Positions 34,954 to 45,124 of a stretch of 64,000 bases of DNA are shown here, one piece after another (the first letter of the stretch is position 1; the number at the start of each line of letters is the position of its first letter). A program made the translations under genes and the position numbers. Source of the DNA: Gammaproteobacteria bacterium (GTDB taxonomy: Bacteria > Pseudomonadota > Gammaproteobacteria > Steroidobacterales > Woeseiaceae); the NCBI GenBank assembly GCA_029863125.1, contig JAOTWB010000005.1, positions 1-64,000 of the forward strand. Direction: 5' to 3'. The notes beneath the pieces are model-generated. The model made no database searches, was not told the origin of the DNA, and saw nothing but the letters and a program-made list of their open reading frames with translations.

Positions 34954-35847
34954 CTAACGAATTGAAGCCGGCTCACTCAACTGCATGATCTCGATGCCTT
35001 TCTGGACGAGCAGGCTGGGAACACCCGCATCGCCGACGAGGTGCAGAGCGCCGACGATAATCAGGTAATCGTCAGCGTCGTCAAGAAGCTCGATGATTTG
35101 CGAAACCCAGCGCTGGTTGCGGCTGGTCACCAGTTTGTCGTTCAACTCTTCTTGTTCCGCGAAACTGTCCAGCAGTCCCGACGCGAGGAAGTCTGTGTCG
35201 CCGTATCGCCAGGCGCGGATCATCTCGCCGATCGAATCGTCGATGCTGGCACTTTCTTCGAGCGTTTGTATCAGCAGCTCTCGCTGCGCGTGCAGCGACA
35301 GGCCGTCGAGAAAAGCGAGTTGTTCTTCGATGGTCTCGAGTCCCTCGATCGGCTTGCCGTCCTCGACGGCACGCGACGTCATGTGCATCTCGACGCCGAG
35401 CGAGGGATTGAAGCCGATTCGATACAGCACCATCATCTCGACGGTAATAGCTGCGAGCCACGGCTTGCTTTGCGCGAGCAGGTCGATAGGAATATCGCTC
35501 GTCTCTGCGGCTGCTGCAGCCCGCGAGTACAATTCCTCGCCCATCAGGTCGCGCAACGTCAGGCCATCGCGAAGCACCCCTTTTTTTGTGAAGAGCTGCT
35601 GCGTCAGCGCCGCATCGAGGTCATCCATATCCAGCTCCATGATCAGGACTTCCGAGTCCTCGTAAGCGGCGTCGATCACGGTCGGCAGCGGATGATCCTC
35701 TGCGCGCAGCAGATGTATGGAGCCAAGCAGGTATACGGAGTTGCTAATACCCTGAGCACGCCAGAGCGTAACAGGATGGCCCTCGGAATCGGCCGAGGCG
35801 AGCCCGGAGACCGCGCACAGCATGAAAACACAGGCGATTCTAATCAT
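34954..35847 (-). CDS. TraB/GumN family protein, predicted exported
   Basis: Protein of 297 aa with a signal peptide ending near GLASA (residue 19). Family motifs are YLLGSIHLLRAEDHPLP near residue 40, with the GxxH element, LMGEELY near 105, GLETIEEQLAFLDGLS near 170, and VGALHLVGDAGVPSLL near 265, with the second His. This fold is shared with the Tiki metalloproteases. Bacterial members are of unclear function, though a metal-dependent hydrolase is likely. It starts 8 bp inside the end of cpdA and is 27 bp ahead of hemL. Confidence 0.85.
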   Translation of the reverse strand: MIRIACVFMLCAVSGLASADSEGHPVTLWRAQGISNSVYLLGSIHLLRAEDHPLPTVIDAAYEDSEVLIMELDMDDLDAALTQQLFTKKGVLRDGLTLRDLMGEELYSRAAAAAETSDIPIDLLAQSKPWLAAITVEMMVLYRIGFNPSLGVEMHMTSRAVEDGKPIEGLETIEEQLAFLDGLSLHAQRELLIQTLEESASIDDSIGEMIRAWRYGDTDFLASGLLDSFAEQEELNDKLVTSRNQRWVSQIIELLDDADDYLIIVGALHLVGDAGVPSLLVQKGIEIMQLSEPASIR

Positions 35848-36649
35848 TGTTCAGCCATATCAGTTTCGTGTCGCTGCTGCCGTCGACGCGGAGCGTGATG
35901 CGGCGGTATGCCGGCGGCTGATCATCGACGGCGAAATCTTCGCTGCCGGGCAGGAACTGACGGCAGGTCGACGGCGTGCCAATGACACGGATGCCGTCGT
36001 GTTCCCGATCGTAGGATTGATGAACATGTCCGAAAACGGCGAGCCGCACACGCCCCAGTGACTGCAGGTGCTGCAGAAATTCCTCGCCGTTTCTGAGCCC
36101 GACCGTGTCCAGCCACGCGCTGCCCATATCGACAGGCGGGTGGTGCAGGCAAACCATGACGTGGTTTGCAGAACTATTGGCAACGGTGTCAGACAAGCGC
36201 TCAAATTCTTCTGCCGTAATCAGTCCACCTGCATCACCCGTGACGCAGCTGTCGAGCCCGATCAGAAGCCAGCTGCCGATTTCTTCGTGGGCGCAGTAGG
36301 AAAAAGGCGGGACACGGCAGACCTGCTGCATGAGTTCACGCACGTCGTGATTTCCGGGAATGCAGTGCATGCGCATGTTCAGCGGCAATAGGAGCTCACG
36401 AAATCGATCGTAGGCTTTCGCCGAATCGTCCTGAATCAGGTCACCGGTGATGACAGCCCGGTCGGCCAGCCAGTCGCCGCTCTGGTAGTGAGCAAGGACG
36501 CGCTGCAAGGACATCTGCGTGGCGAGGCCGCGCAAGGTGCCTTCGGGATCGGCAAACAGATGCGGGTCGGTAAGGTGAAGAATCCGTATCAGTTCGCCAT
36601 TTTCTGCATCAGGGTTCGCTTCGATGCCCGGCTCCTCGCGCCGTTTCAC
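35840..36649 (-). CDS. cpdA: CpdA-type 3',5'-cyclic-nucleotide phosphodiesterase (metallophosphoesterase)
   Basis: Calcineurin-like phosphoesterase of 269 aa, most like the class III cAMP phosphodiesterase CpdA. Metal-binding motifs appear in order: LTDPHLFAD, TGDLIQDD, PGNHDVREL, LHHPPVDMG and FGHVHQSYD. The TDPHL and HHPP forms are typical of CpdA. It starts at a GTG (36649), with no in-frame ATG before the first motif, so the first 20 residues are uncertain. It lies 17 bp after ahcY and overlaps the TraB-family start. The true substrate is not proven. Confidence 0.83.
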   Translation of the reverse strand: MKRREEPGIEANPDAENGELIRILHLTDPHLFADPEGTLRGLATQMSLQRVLAHYQSGDWLADRAVITGDLIQDDSAKAYDRFRELLLPLNMRMHCIPGNHDVRELMQQVCRVPPFSYCAHEEIGSWLLIGLDSCVTGDAGGLITAEEFERLSDTVANSSANHVMVCLHHPPVDMGSAWLDTVGLRNGEEFLQHLQSLGRVRLAVFGHVHQSYDREHDGIRVIGTPSTCRQFLPGSEDFAVDDQPPAYRRITLRVDGSSDTKLIWLNND

Positions 36650-36666
36650 ACAGTCGTCAACGGGCC

Positions 36667-37980
36667 CTAGTAACGATAATGCTCTGCCTTGTACGGACCG
36701 TTCTGGTCGACGCCAATGTACCTGGCCTGTTCATCGGTCAACTTCGTGAGTTTCGCACCGACACGGCCCAGGTGCAGGCGCGCGACTTTTTCGTCGAGAT
36801 GCTTGGGCAGGACGTAGACCGAATTCTCATACTGGTCACCGTTATGCCAAAGCTCTATCTGGGCGAGAACCTGGTTTGTGAAGGAATTGGACATCACGAA
36901 GCTCGGGTGGCCGGTACCGCAGCCGAGGTTCACGAGGCGACCCTCGGCCAGCAGGATCAGGCGTTTTCCGTCGGGGAATATGACGTGGTCCACCTGTGGC
37001 TTGATGTTTTCCCACTGGTATTTCTTCAGGTAGGCAACATCGATTTCATTGTCGAAATGGCCAATGTTGCAGACAATCGCCTGATCGCGCATGCGCTCCA
37101 TTTGCGGGCCGGTGACTACGTGGTAATTGCCGGTCGCCGTCACAACGATGTCGACCCGGTCGCAGACTTCGTCGAAGTCGACAACGGGAAAGCCCTCCAT
37201 CGCGGCCTGCAGCGCGCAGATCGGATCGACTTCGGTGACCCACACAATGGCGCCGAGAGACCGCAATGATTGTGCGGAACCCTTGCCAACATCACCGAAG
37301 CCGCAGACAACAGCGACCTTGCCTGCAACCATCACGTCGGTTGCGCGCTTGATGCTGTCGACCAGGGATTCCCTGCATCCGTAGAGGTTGTCAAACTTGG
37401 ACTTGGTCACCGAGTCGTTGACGTTGAATGCCGGGCACATCAGCGAGCCGTCGGCCATCATGTTATACAGGCGCTTGACGCCCGTCGTTGTTTCCTCGGA
37501 CAGACCTTTGACGCCTTTCATGATCTCGGGATACTTCTCATGCATGACCATCGTGAGGTCGCCGCCGTCATCGAGGATCATATTCGGGTGCCAGCCGTCC
37601 GGGCCGTTGATGGTCTGCTCGACACACCACCAGTACTCGTCCTCGGTTTCGCCTTTCCAGGCAAACACAGGGATGCCGGCCGCAGCAATAGCCGCTGCCG
37701 CATGATCCTGGGTGGAGAAAATGTTGCAGGACGACCAGCGTATATCGGCGCCGAGCTCGCTCAGCGTCTCGATCAGAACTGCCGTCTGAATCGTCATGTG
37801 CAGGCAGCCGGTCAGGCGCACACCCTTCAGCGGGAGCTGGCCTTTGTATTCCTCGCGCAGCGCCATGAGACCAGGCATTTCCGTCTCAGCAATCGCGATT
37901 TCCTTGCGGCCCCAGTCGGCGAGCGCAATGTCGGCGACCTTGTAGTCCTTCTTCTGAATAGCAACAGCTTTGCTGCCCAT
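36667..37980 (-). CDS. ahcY: S-adenosylhomocysteinase
   Basis: Hydrolyses S-adenosylhomocysteine to homocysteine and adenosine, removing the product inhibitor of methyltransferases. The 437-aa protein has the substrate motifs [19 protein letters not shown] near 55 and [13 protein letters not shown] near 190. The NAD site is [20 protein letters not shown] near 225, and the end is PYKAEHYRY, the conserved C-terminus. It is 19 bp downstream of metK, so SAM synthesis and SAH removal are coexpressed. No SAH riboswitch was seen in the short gap. Confidence 0.97.
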   Translation of the reverse strand: MGSKAVAIQKKDYKVADIALADWGRKEIAIAETEMPGLMALREEYKGQLPLKGVRLTGCLHMTIQTAVLIETLSELGADIRWSSCNIFSTQDHAAAAIAAAGIPVFAWKGETEDEYWWCVEQTINGPDGWHPNMILDDGGDLTMVMHEKYPEIMKGVKGLSEETTTGVKRLYNMMADGSLMCPAFNVNDSVTKSKFDNLYGCRESLVDSIKRATDVMVAGKVAVVCGFGDVGKGSAQSLRSLGAIVWVTEVDPICALQAAMEGFPVVDFDEVCDRVDIVVTATGNYHVVTGPQMERMRDQAIVCNIGHFDNEIDVAYLKKYQWENIKPQVDHVIFPDGKRLILLAEGRLVNLGCGTGHPSFVMSNSFTNQVLAQIELWHNGDQYENSVYVLPKHLDEKVARLHLGRVGAKLTKLTDEQARYIGVDQNGPYKAEHYRY

Positions 37981-37999
37981 GGTACTTCTCCTGAATTAG

Positions 38000-39160
38000 T
38001 TAGAGGCCGGCGGCGTCCTTGAGCGCCTCGGCTTTGTCAGTGCGTTCCCAGCTCAGGTCGAGATCTTCCCGCCCGAAGTGTCCGTAAGCAGCGGTCTGTT
38101 TGTAGATCGGCCGTATCAGGTCAAGCATGCTCAGGATCCCATATGGCGTCAGATCGAAGTGCTCGCGGATCAGTTCCGTCAATTTTGTATCAGATAGCTT
38201 GCCGGTGCCAAATGTACGGACACTGATGGATGTGGGTTCGGCAACGCCGATCGCGTACGAGACCTGGATTTCGCAGCGGTCGGCGAGGCCCGCGGCAACG
38301 ATGTTTTTTGCAACATAACGCGAAGCGTACGCTGCTGAGCGGTCGACTTTCGACGGGTCCTTGCCCGAAAATGCGCCGCCGCCGTGGCGCGCGGAGCCGC
38401 CATAGGTATCGACGATGATTTTGCGCCCGGTCAGCCCGCAGTCGCCCATCGGCCCGCCGATATGGAAGCGACCGGTCGGATTGATGTGGAACTGGGTATC
38501 TTTACTGAATAACTCGGCAGGGATGATCGGCTTGATAATTTCCTCCATGACGCCTTCACGCAGGTCGGCCATGGATATATCGGCTGCATGTTGCGATGAG
38601 ACGACGACCGCATCGACGGCGACCGGTTTCGCATTTTCGTACACAAACGTGACCTGGCTTTTTGCGTCAGGACGCAGATAGGGCAGCGTACCGTTCTTGC
38701 GAACTTCGGCCTGGCGCCTGACGAGGCGATGAGAATAGGTGATCGGCGCCGGCATGAGCACATCGGTTTCGTTGGTCGCGTAGCCGAACATGAGCCCCTG
38801 GTCGCCGGCACCCTGCTGTTCCGGCGTTTCGCGATCGACGCCCTGGTTGATATCGGTTGACTGTTTGCCGATGGCATTGAGCACGGCGCAGGACGCGCCG
38901 TCGAAGCCCTTTTCGGAGCTGTCATAGCCAATGCCGAGGACCGTATCGCGGACGATGTCTTCGATGTCGACCCAGGCAGAAGTCGTGATTTCACCCGCGA
39001 CAATGGCCACGCCGGTCTTGACCATGGTCTCGCAGGCCACGCGGGCCTTCGGATCCTCGGTAATAATGGCATCGAGAATTGCGTCCGAGATCTGGTCGGC
39101 AATCTTGTCGGGGTGTCCCTCGGAGACAGATTCCGAGGTGAACAGGAAAGTATCACTCAT
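38000..39160 (-). CDS. metK: S-adenosylmethionine synthetase
   Basis: Makes SAM from methionine and ATP. I prefer the ATG at 39160 (386 aa), giving [23 protein letters not shown], the standard N-terminus; in-frame starts further upstream exist but add atypical sequence, and no start has a strong ribosome site. Other signatures are [15 protein letters not shown] near 118 and the glycine loop [19 protein letters not shown] near 265. It heads the run metK-ahcY-cpdA-traB-hemL and is divergent from tkt by 140 bp. A TACAAT (39193-39198, minus strand) may be the -10. Confidence 0.96.
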   Translation of the reverse strand: MSDTFLFTSESVSEGHPDKIADQISDAILDAIITEDPKARVACETMVKTGVAIVAGEITTSAWVDIEDIVRDTVLGIGYDSSEKGFDGASCAVLNAIGKQSTDINQGVDRETPEQQGAGDQGLMFGYATNETDVLMPAPITYSHRLVRRQAEVRKNGTLPYLRPDAKSQVTFVYENAKPVAVDAVVVSSQHAADISMADLREGVMEEIIKPIIPAELFSKDTQFHINPTGRFHIGGPMGDCGLTGRKIIVDTYGGSARHGGGAFSGKDPSKVDRSAAYASRYVAKNIVAAGLADRCEIQVSYAIGVAEPTSISVRTFGTGKLSDTKLTELIREHFDLTPYGILSMLDLIRPIYKQTAAYGHFGREDLDLSWERTDKAEALKDAAGL

Positions 39161-39300
39161 GGTTTTCGGCATTCTCATTTTTTGGGTCGCGCATTGTAGC
39201 TTGATGCGGCCCCCCATAACAGGGAAAATGCCTGCCTCGCGGAAGCGAAGTTCGCACCAAAGATATTAGGCCGCCAGGCCAACAACAATAAAAGGTCTTC

Positions 39301-41328
39301 ATGTCAAAAAAAACAGCAGTCGCCGGCCGGCCCGCTCGGCGAGATCTCGCGAATGCCGTCCGAGCCCTGAGTATGGACGCCGTGCAGGCCGCCAATTCAG
39401 GTCACCCCGGAGCCCCGATGGGTATGGCGGACATCGCCGAAGTCCTGTGGAACGACTACCTGCGACATAATCCGGCGAACCCGCAGTGGGCCAATCGCGA
39501 TCGATTCGTGTTATCGAACGGTCATGCCTCGATGCTGCTTTACAGCCTGCTGTATCTGACGGGTTATGGCGATTTCCCGATCGAACAACTCAGGAATTTC
39601 CGCCAGCTGGGATACAAGACCGCCGGACATCCGGAATACGAGCCCGGCGGGCCGATCGAGACGACCACGGGCCCACTGGGTCAGGGCGTCACGAATGCCG
39701 TCGGCATGGCCCTGGCCGAAAAAATGCTCGCGGCCAAGTTCAATCGCGATGGACACGAGATCGTCGACCACAAGACCTGGGTATTCCTGGGTGACGGCTG
39801 CCTCATGGAAGGCATCTCGCACGAGGCATGTTCGCTGGCGGGAACCATGAAGCTCGGCAAACTGATCTGCTTTTATGATGACAACAACATCTCTATCGAT
39901 GGCGAGGTCGATGCCTGGTTTACGGATGACACGGCCGCGCGCTTCGAAGCCTATGGCTGGCAGGTCATCGATGACATCGACGGGCATGACGGCGCCGAGA
40001 TAACGGCCGCTATTGAAGAAGCGATCGCGGATGAGGATCGACCGACGATAATTTGCTGCAAGACGATTATCGGCTTTGGTGCACCCCACAAGCAGGGAAC
40101 GGCCGCGACGCACGGCGCGCCGCTTGGCGATGACGAGGTTGCCGCGGCTCGAAAACAGCTGGGCTGGGCTTCGCCGCCTTTCGAAATACCGGAAGACATC
40201 GCGGCGGCGTGGGACGGCAAACGGCAGGGTGAAGCCGATGAATCGGAATGGGACAGCGCGTTCGCGGCGTATAGCGCCGAGCACCCTGAGCTTGCCGCCG
40301 AATTTTCACGCCGTATGGCCGACACGTTGCCGCAGAACTGGGTTGAGTATGCCGACAAAGCGATCGCCGACATCGATGCGGCCGGCGAAAGCATGGCAAC
40401 GCGCAAAGCATCCCTGGTTGCGCTGAACGCTTTTGCACCGGTACTGCCCGAACTGGTTGGTGGCTCGGCGGACCTGACAGGTTCCAACCTGACCAAGCAC
40501 AGCGGCTCGACGCCGATTTCAGGCAATGACGCCGCGGGCAATTACATCTGGTTCGGCGTCCGGGAATTCGGTATGACCGCGATATGCAACGGCATATCGT
40601 TGCATGGTGGCTTTATTCCATACGCCGGCACCTTCCTCACGTTCTCCGATTACGCCCGCAATGCGCTGCGCATGGCGGCCCTGATGAAAGTGCAGAACAT
40701 CCTTGTGTACACGCATGACTCGATCGGCCTTGGCGAGGATGGGCCGACGCACCAGCCCGTGGAGCACACGGCGTCGCTGCGATTGATGCCGAATATGAGC
40801 GTCTGGCGTCCCTGCGACACCGTGGAAACGGCGATCGCCTGGCGTTATGCGATCGAGCGGCAGGACGGCCCGACGAGCCTCATCTTGACGCGCCAGGGCC
40901 TGCCGTTTCAGACGCGCAGCGCCGCCCAGATTTCCGACGCCGCTCGCGGTGGCTACGTTTTGCGAGACGCCGACGGAACGCCCGATATAATCCTGATCGC
41001 AACAGGCTCTGAAGTTCCGCTGGCAGTCTCGGCGGCCGAGACGCTCGCCGGGGACGGCGTTCAGACACGCGTCGTGTCATTGCCGTGCACGGATGTCTTC
41101 GAAGCGCAGGATGCGAGCTACCGCGAATCGGTATTGCCGTCCGCCGTCGCCGCACGGGTTGTTATCGAGGCAGGAGTCACGGATGGCTGGTGGCGTTATG
41201 CCGGCGCCAAAGGCAGGGTAATTGGACTGGATCGCTTTGGCGAATCGGCGCCTGCAGACAAACTATTTGAGCATTTTGGCTTCTCGACCGACAGCGTGGT
41301 CAGAGCGGCGAAAGACGTACTGACTTAA
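39301..41328 (+). CDS. tkt: Transketolase
   Basis: Thiamine diphosphate enzyme of the pentose phosphate pathway, moving two-carbon units between sugar phosphates. The 675-aa protein has [16 protein letters not shown] near residue 30, and the ThDP-binding motif [18 protein letters not shown] near 155. [20 protein letters not shown] near 420 carries the conserved Glu. The end [16 protein letters not shown] is typical. AAGG precedes the ATG. It starts the group tkt-gap-pgk, with 19 and 20 bp gaps, and is divergent from metK. Confidence 0.97.
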   Translation: MSKKTAVAGRPARRDLANAVRALSMDAVQAANSGHPGAPMGMADIAEVLWNDYLRHNPANPQWANRDRFVLSNGHASMLLYSLLYLTGYGDFPIEQLRNFRQLGYKTAGHPEYEPGGPIETTTGPLGQGVTNAVGMALAEKMLAAKFNRDGHEIVDHKTWVFLGDGCLMEGISHEACSLAGTMKLGKLICFYDDNNISIDGEVDAWFTDDTAARFEAYGWQVIDDIDGHDGAEITAAIEEAIADEDRPTIICCKTIIGFGAPHKQGTAATHGAPLGDDEVAAARKQLGWASPPFEIPEDIAAAWDGKRQGEADESEWDSAFAAYSAEHPELAAEFSRRMADTLPQNWVEYADKAIADIDAAGESMATRKASLVALNAFAPVLPELVGGSADLTGSNLTKHSGSTPISGNDAAGNYIWFGVREFGMTAICNGISLHGGFIPYAGTFLTFSDYARNALRMAALMKVQNILVYTHDSIGLGEDGPTHQPVEHTASLRLMPNMSVWRPCDTVETAIAWRYAIERQDGPTSLILTRQGLPFQTRSAAQISDAARGGYVLRDADGTPDIILIATGSEVPLAVSAAETLAGDGVQTRVVSLPCTDVFEAQDASYRESVLPSAVAARVVIEAGVTDGWWRYAGAKGRVIGLDRFGESAPADKLFEHFGFSTDSVVRAAKDVLT

Positions 41329-41347
41329 TCACTGGAGAATAGTAGTA

Positions 41348-42361
41348 ATGGCAATCAAGATTGGCATCAATGGTTATGGCCGCATCGGGCGCAACATCGT
41401 GCGCGCAATTCATGAGTCCGGCCGCGTCGGTGAGTTCGACGTAGTCGCCCTCAACGACCTGGGTGATGCAAACACCAATGCGCACCTGACGCGACGCGAT
41501 ACAGCACATGGTAATTTCCCGGGCAAGGTCGAGGTCGACGGCAATGACATTATTGTAAATGGCGATCGTATCAAGGTATTCGCAGAACGAGACCCGGCCA
41601 AATTGCCCTGGGGTGACCTGGGCGTCGATGTCGTGTTCGAATGCACCGGCCTGTTCCGCACTCGGGATACTGCCGGCAAGCACATAGCCGGTGGCGCCAA
41701 GAAAGTCATCATCTCGGCGCCCGGCGGTAAGGACATCGATGGCACCATTGTCTATGGCGTCAATCACGACACCCTGACAGCGGATCACACAATTATTTCC
41801 AACGCATCGTGCACGACCAACTGCCTGGCGCCGCTGGTCAAACCGTTGCACGAGACGATTGGCGTCAAGCACGGCATCATGACCACGATTCACGCCTACA
41901 CGAACGACCAGGTGCTGACCGACGTGTACCATAAGGATTTGCGTCGGGCGCGTTCTGCCACGATGTCGCAGATTCCGACGAGCACCGGCGCTGCGGCCGC
42001 TGTCGGCCTGGTGCTCCCGGACCTCAACGGCAAACTCGATGGCTTCTCGATGCGCGTGCCAACCATCAACGTATCCTGTGTCGATTTGACGTTCGTTGCG
42101 GAACGGGAAACAAGCATCGACGAGATCAATTCGATCATGAAAGAAGCGAGTGAGGGCGCGCTTAAAGGCATTCTGGCTTACAACGATGAACCGCTGGTTT
42201 CGATCGACTTTAATCACGACCCGGCATCATCGACCTACGACGCCGGCCTGACCAAGGTCATGGAAGGCACGCTCGTCAAAGTCCTGTCGTGGTACGACAA
42301 CGAATGGGGCTTTTCGTCTCGCATGCTGGATACGACCGTTGCACTGATGAACGCGACGTAA
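41348..42361 (+). CDS. gap: Glyceraldehyde-3-phosphate dehydrogenase
   Basis: Glycolytic NAD-linked dehydrogenase forming 1,3-bisphosphoglycerate. Of 337 aa, it starts [17 protein letters not shown], the Rossmann fold. NDL with its Asp near residue 35 suggests preference for NAD. The catalytic Cys155 lies in [12 protein letters not shown], and the ending [13 protein letters not shown] is conserved. A GGAGA ribosome site precedes the start. It lies between tkt and pgk as in many gammaproteobacteria; a role as Epd (erythrose-4-phosphate dehydrogenase) is less likely given the full GAPDH signature. Confidence 0.95.
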   Translation: MAIKIGINGYGRIGRNIVRAIHESGRVGEFDVVALNDLGDANTNAHLTRRDTAHGNFPGKVEVDGNDIIVNGDRIKVFAERDPAKLPWGDLGVDVVFECTGLFRTRDTAGKHIAGGAKKVIISAPGGKDIDGTIVYGVNHDTLTADHTIISNASCTTNCLAPLVKPLHETIGVKHGIMTTIHAYTNDQVLTDVYHKDLRRARSATMSQIPTSTGAAAAVGLVLPDLNGKLDGFSMRVPTINVSCVDLTFVAERETSIDEINSIMKEASEGALKGILAYNDEPLVSIDFNHDPASSTYDAGLTKVMEGTLVKVLSWYDNEWGFSSRMLDTTVALMNAT

Positions 42362-42381
42362 GCCGGTCGGAGAGCACTAGT

Positions 42382-43557
42382 ATGTCCGTCATCAAGATGG
42401 CCGACCTCGACATGTCCGGTAAGAGGTTGCTGATTCGCGAGGACCTGAACGTACCGGTTGCCGATGGCGTCGTGATCAGCGATGCGCGAATTCGCGCGGC
42501 ATTGCCAACGATTAACGCGGCGCTCGACGCCAATGCGGCCGTCATCCTGGTGTCGCATCTTGGCCGACCGACCGAGGGCAAGCCCGAGGACGAGTTTTCG
42601 CTGCAGCCGGTAGCCGACAGGCTATCCGAGCTGCTTGGTCGTAACGTGCCGCTGGTCAAAGACTGGGTCGACGGCGTGCAGGTTGCGCCGGGCGATGTTG
42701 TCCTGCTTGAAAATGTACGTTTCCTCGTCGGCGAAAAAAAATGCGATGAAGCGTTGGCAAAAAAAATGGCGGCGCTGTGCGATATCTTTGTTATGGATGC
42801 TTTCGGTACGGCCCATCGCGCGCAGGCGAGCACCTACGGCGTGGCCGTGCACGCGCCGGTCGCGTGTGCCGGGCCGCTGCTGGTGGCCGAACTCGATGCG
42901 CTGACCAAGGCGCTCCATGAACCGGCACGCCCGTTCGTTGCCATCGTCGGCGGCTCGAAAGTCTCGACCAAGCTGACCGTGCTGGAAGCTCTCGCAACCC
43001 TCGTCGACTGCCTGATCGTCGGCGGTGGTATCGCGAATACGTTCATCGCCGCTGCCGGTCACGAAGTCGGTAAGTCGCTGTACGAAGCGGACATGCTGGG
43101 TGTGGCGCGCAAGCTTGCGGTGAATCGCAACGACCGGGCCGAGATCCCGGTGCCCACGGACGTCGTCGTGGCCGACGAATTCTCGGCTGACGCGGCGGCG
43201 ACGACGAAGAAGATTGAGGATGTTACAGCGAGCGAGCTGATACTTGACATCGGGCCCGAGACGGCAGAGCGATTCGGGAAAATACTGGCCGGCGCCGGTA
43301 CCATCATCTGGAACGGCCCGGTCGGTGTATTCGAGTTCGACAATTTCGGTGCCGGGACCAAAGCGCTTGCCCGCGCAATAGCGGCGAGTGACGCGTTTTC
43401 TGTTGCAGGCGGCGGTGACACGCTGGCGGCGATCGACAAGTACGGCGTTGCGGACAAGATCTCGTATATTTCGACGGGCGGCGGAGCGTTTCTCGAGTTT
43501 GTCGAAGGCAAGAAGCTGCCGGCCGTCGAGATTCTGGAAAAGCGCGCCGCCAACTAA
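42382..43557 (+). CDS. pgk: Phosphoglycerate kinase
   Basis: Transfers phosphate from 1,3-bisphosphoglycerate to ADP. I chose the ATG at 42382 (391 aa), which has GGAGAG nine bases upstream; the open frame extends into gap. The N-terminal substrate site reads [10 protein letters not shown], then [14 protein letters not shown] near 55. [16 protein letters not shown] near 190 and the ATP site [16 protein letters not shown] near 340 confirm the family. It is followed by a stem-loop (43556-43625) and then by a gene on the opposite strand. Confidence 0.97.
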   Translation: MSVIKMADLDMSGKRLLIREDLNVPVADGVVISDARIRAALPTINAALDANAAVILVSHLGRPTEGKPEDEFSLQPVADRLSELLGRNVPLVKDWVDGVQVAPGDVVLLENVRFLVGEKKCDEALAKKMAALCDIFVMDAFGTAHRAQASTYGVAVHAPVACAGPLLVAELDALTKALHEPARPFVAIVGGSKVSTKLTVLEALATLVDCLIVGGGIANTFIAAAGHEVGKSLYEADMLGVARKLAVNRNDRAEIPVPTDVVVADEFSADAAATTKKIEDVTASELILDIGPETAERFGKILAGAGTIIWNGPVGVFEFDNFGAGTKALARAIAASDAFSVAGGGDTLAAIDKYGVADKISYISTGGGAFLEFVEGKKLPAVEILEKRAAN

Positions 43558-43625
43558 CCCATCACCCACCCACCTTTCTGACCTCGCCGCGGTCGACGCC
43601 ACGGTCGGGTGGCTGGTGGTGGGTT
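43556..43625. terminator. Imperfect inverted repeat between pgk and the PhoX-like gene
   Basis: A 19-base arm at 43556-43574 (AACCCATCACCCACCCACC) pairs with 43607-43625 at 14 positions plus a wobble. It lies exactly between two convergent stop codons. Only TTT follows on the plus strand, so it is a weak intrinsic terminator candidate that may serve both directions. Confidence 0.45.
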
Positions 43626-43635
43626 TGACGACGGG

Positions 43636-45006
43636 TTAGGTCGGCCAGGGTCCGGTGATAGCAATCGTCATGCCCGGGTACTGGATATTGACGAACAGGA
43701 TCTTGCCGTCGGGCGAGAAACAAGCGCCCGCAAGCTCCGAGCCGGAATACGGGTTGTCCGCGATCTCGTACTGGCTGCCGTCCGGGCGGATGCCTACCAG
43801 GCCGCAGTGATTCAAGGTGTCCTCGCACACAATCAAGTCGCCCCAGGGCGCCATGGTCAGGTTGTCGCAATTCCTGAGCAGCGAATTTTCATCCGCTTCT
43901 GCGATCAGCGTCAGCAGGCCGGGCTTTCCTTTTTCCGCCGGCGTGCCCTCGGCCGGGCTCGGGGTATATGTAAACACCTGGCCGATACGTGCGGGACCCC
44001 CGATGGTACAGGTGAAGGCGAATCTGTCGTCGGCGACGCACAGGCCCTCGCCGCGCGCAAACGTGGCGGCACCTTTCGAGGCGCCCCTCAACCTCAGGTC
44101 GTTCTCGATCGGGTCCACATCGTCGAGGTCGATCCAATGCGTTTTCATTGGCTCGTTCAGCGGCGTTTGTGGCACTGCGGCCCAGTTGTGCGTCATGACC
44201 GAGCTATGACCGTCGATGGCCAAAGCCTGCAGGCGGCCACCGTCCAGGAGCTTTCCCGGTGTGTTGGGGATGTACCGGTAAAAAAGGCTGTGAAAGCGGT
44301 CCTCGGTCATGTAAACAATGCCCGTCGCCGCATGCACGGCACAGGCCTCGTGTTCGAATCGGCCCATGGCCTTGATTGGCTTTGGCGCCACGAGTCCCGC
44401 CGCCTGTGACGGAACCTCGAAGACGTAACCGTGCTGCTGGTCGCGCGTAATCAACCCGGCCCATTGCAGCCGGGTACCCGGGTCCTGGAAACATTCCTCA
44501 CAACTCAGCCAGCTGCCCCACGGTGTCGGCCCACCGGCGCAGTTGACCTCCGTACCGGCCAGGCTCAGGAACTGTTTTTCAGTTCTGCCCGCTGCCGGGT
44601 CATAAAGCGTTGTCGTCGTACCGCCGAGCGCCGGCGTCCTGTCTCCACCCCTGTCGTACAGCAGGGATCGGGTCAGTTCGGACAACTCGCCATAGTGGTC
44701 ACCGAATGCGCTGGCAGCGACCCAGTGGCTGGTCATTTCGTGGTTACAGACGAGAATCACACGGCCGTCGGGGCCTGCGAAAGCGGCCATGCCATCATGC
44801 GCGCCCGGCACGCGCAGGCCGTCACTCATGATATCGCCAACGCGCGACACGACCCGATAGCTGAAGCCGTCGGGCAGGTCGAGGATCCTGTCCGGATCCG
44901 GGCGCAGCGCATCCGCCGCCTGACCGGCGGCGCCGTAAGACGGCGTGACTGCGGGCGCCGCGGCCGCCGCGGCAATGCTCTGAATGAATCGTCGACGGTT
45001 CAGCAT
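43636..45006 (-). CDS. PhoX/DUF839-family protein, Tat-exported
   Basis: Protein of 456 aa related to PhoX alkaline phosphatases, which use calcium and iron. The N-terminus NRRRFIQSIAAAAAAPAV is a twin-arginine signal, so it should reach the periplasm already folded. Family segments include LVCNHEMTSHWV near 85, GGPTPWGSWLSCEEC near 158, MGRFEHEACAVH near 210, and LTMAPWGDLIVCEDT near 385, all in the propeller. Phosphatase activity is likely but not certain, since many DUF839 members are uncharacterised. It sits on the opposite strand between pgk and pyk, interrupting a glycolytic cluster. Confidence 0.85.
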   Translation of the reverse strand: MLNRRRFIQSIAAAAAAPAVTPSYGAAGQAADALRPDPDRILDLPDGFSYRVVSRVGDIMSDGLRVPGAHDGMAAFAGPDGRVILVCNHEMTSHWVAASAFGDHYGELSELTRSLLYDRGGDRTPALGGTTTTLYDPAAGRTEKQFLSLAGTEVNCAGGPTPWGSWLSCEECFQDPGTRLQWAGLITRDQQHGYVFEVPSQAAGLVAPKPIKAMGRFEHEACAVHAATGIVYMTEDRFHSLFYRYIPNTPGKLLDGGRLQALAIDGHSSVMTHNWAAVPQTPLNEPMKTHWIDLDDVDPIENDLRLRGASKGAATFARGEGLCVADDRFAFTCTIGGPARIGQVFTYTPSPAEGTPAEKGKPGLLTLIAEADENSLLRNCDNLTMAPWGDLIVCEDTLNHCGLVGIRPDGSQYEIADNPYSGSELAGACFSPDGKILFVNIQYPGMTIAITGPWPT

Positions 45007-45124
45007 ATCGGGTCACGTTCATTGAGGTCGGACTGGCAGCATAGCGTGCCGCACGGGCCTTCGAAAGACCAGGCTGAAATATGCGTAGCACCGAGAGTGG
45101 ATCAGCTGTGCAATAATCCGCGTC

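Noticed and set aside
39161-39300. SAM or SAH riboswitch upstream of metK-ahcY
   Set aside because: The 140-bp region lacks the conserved core sequences of the known classes that I could recall. A covariance search could still decide.
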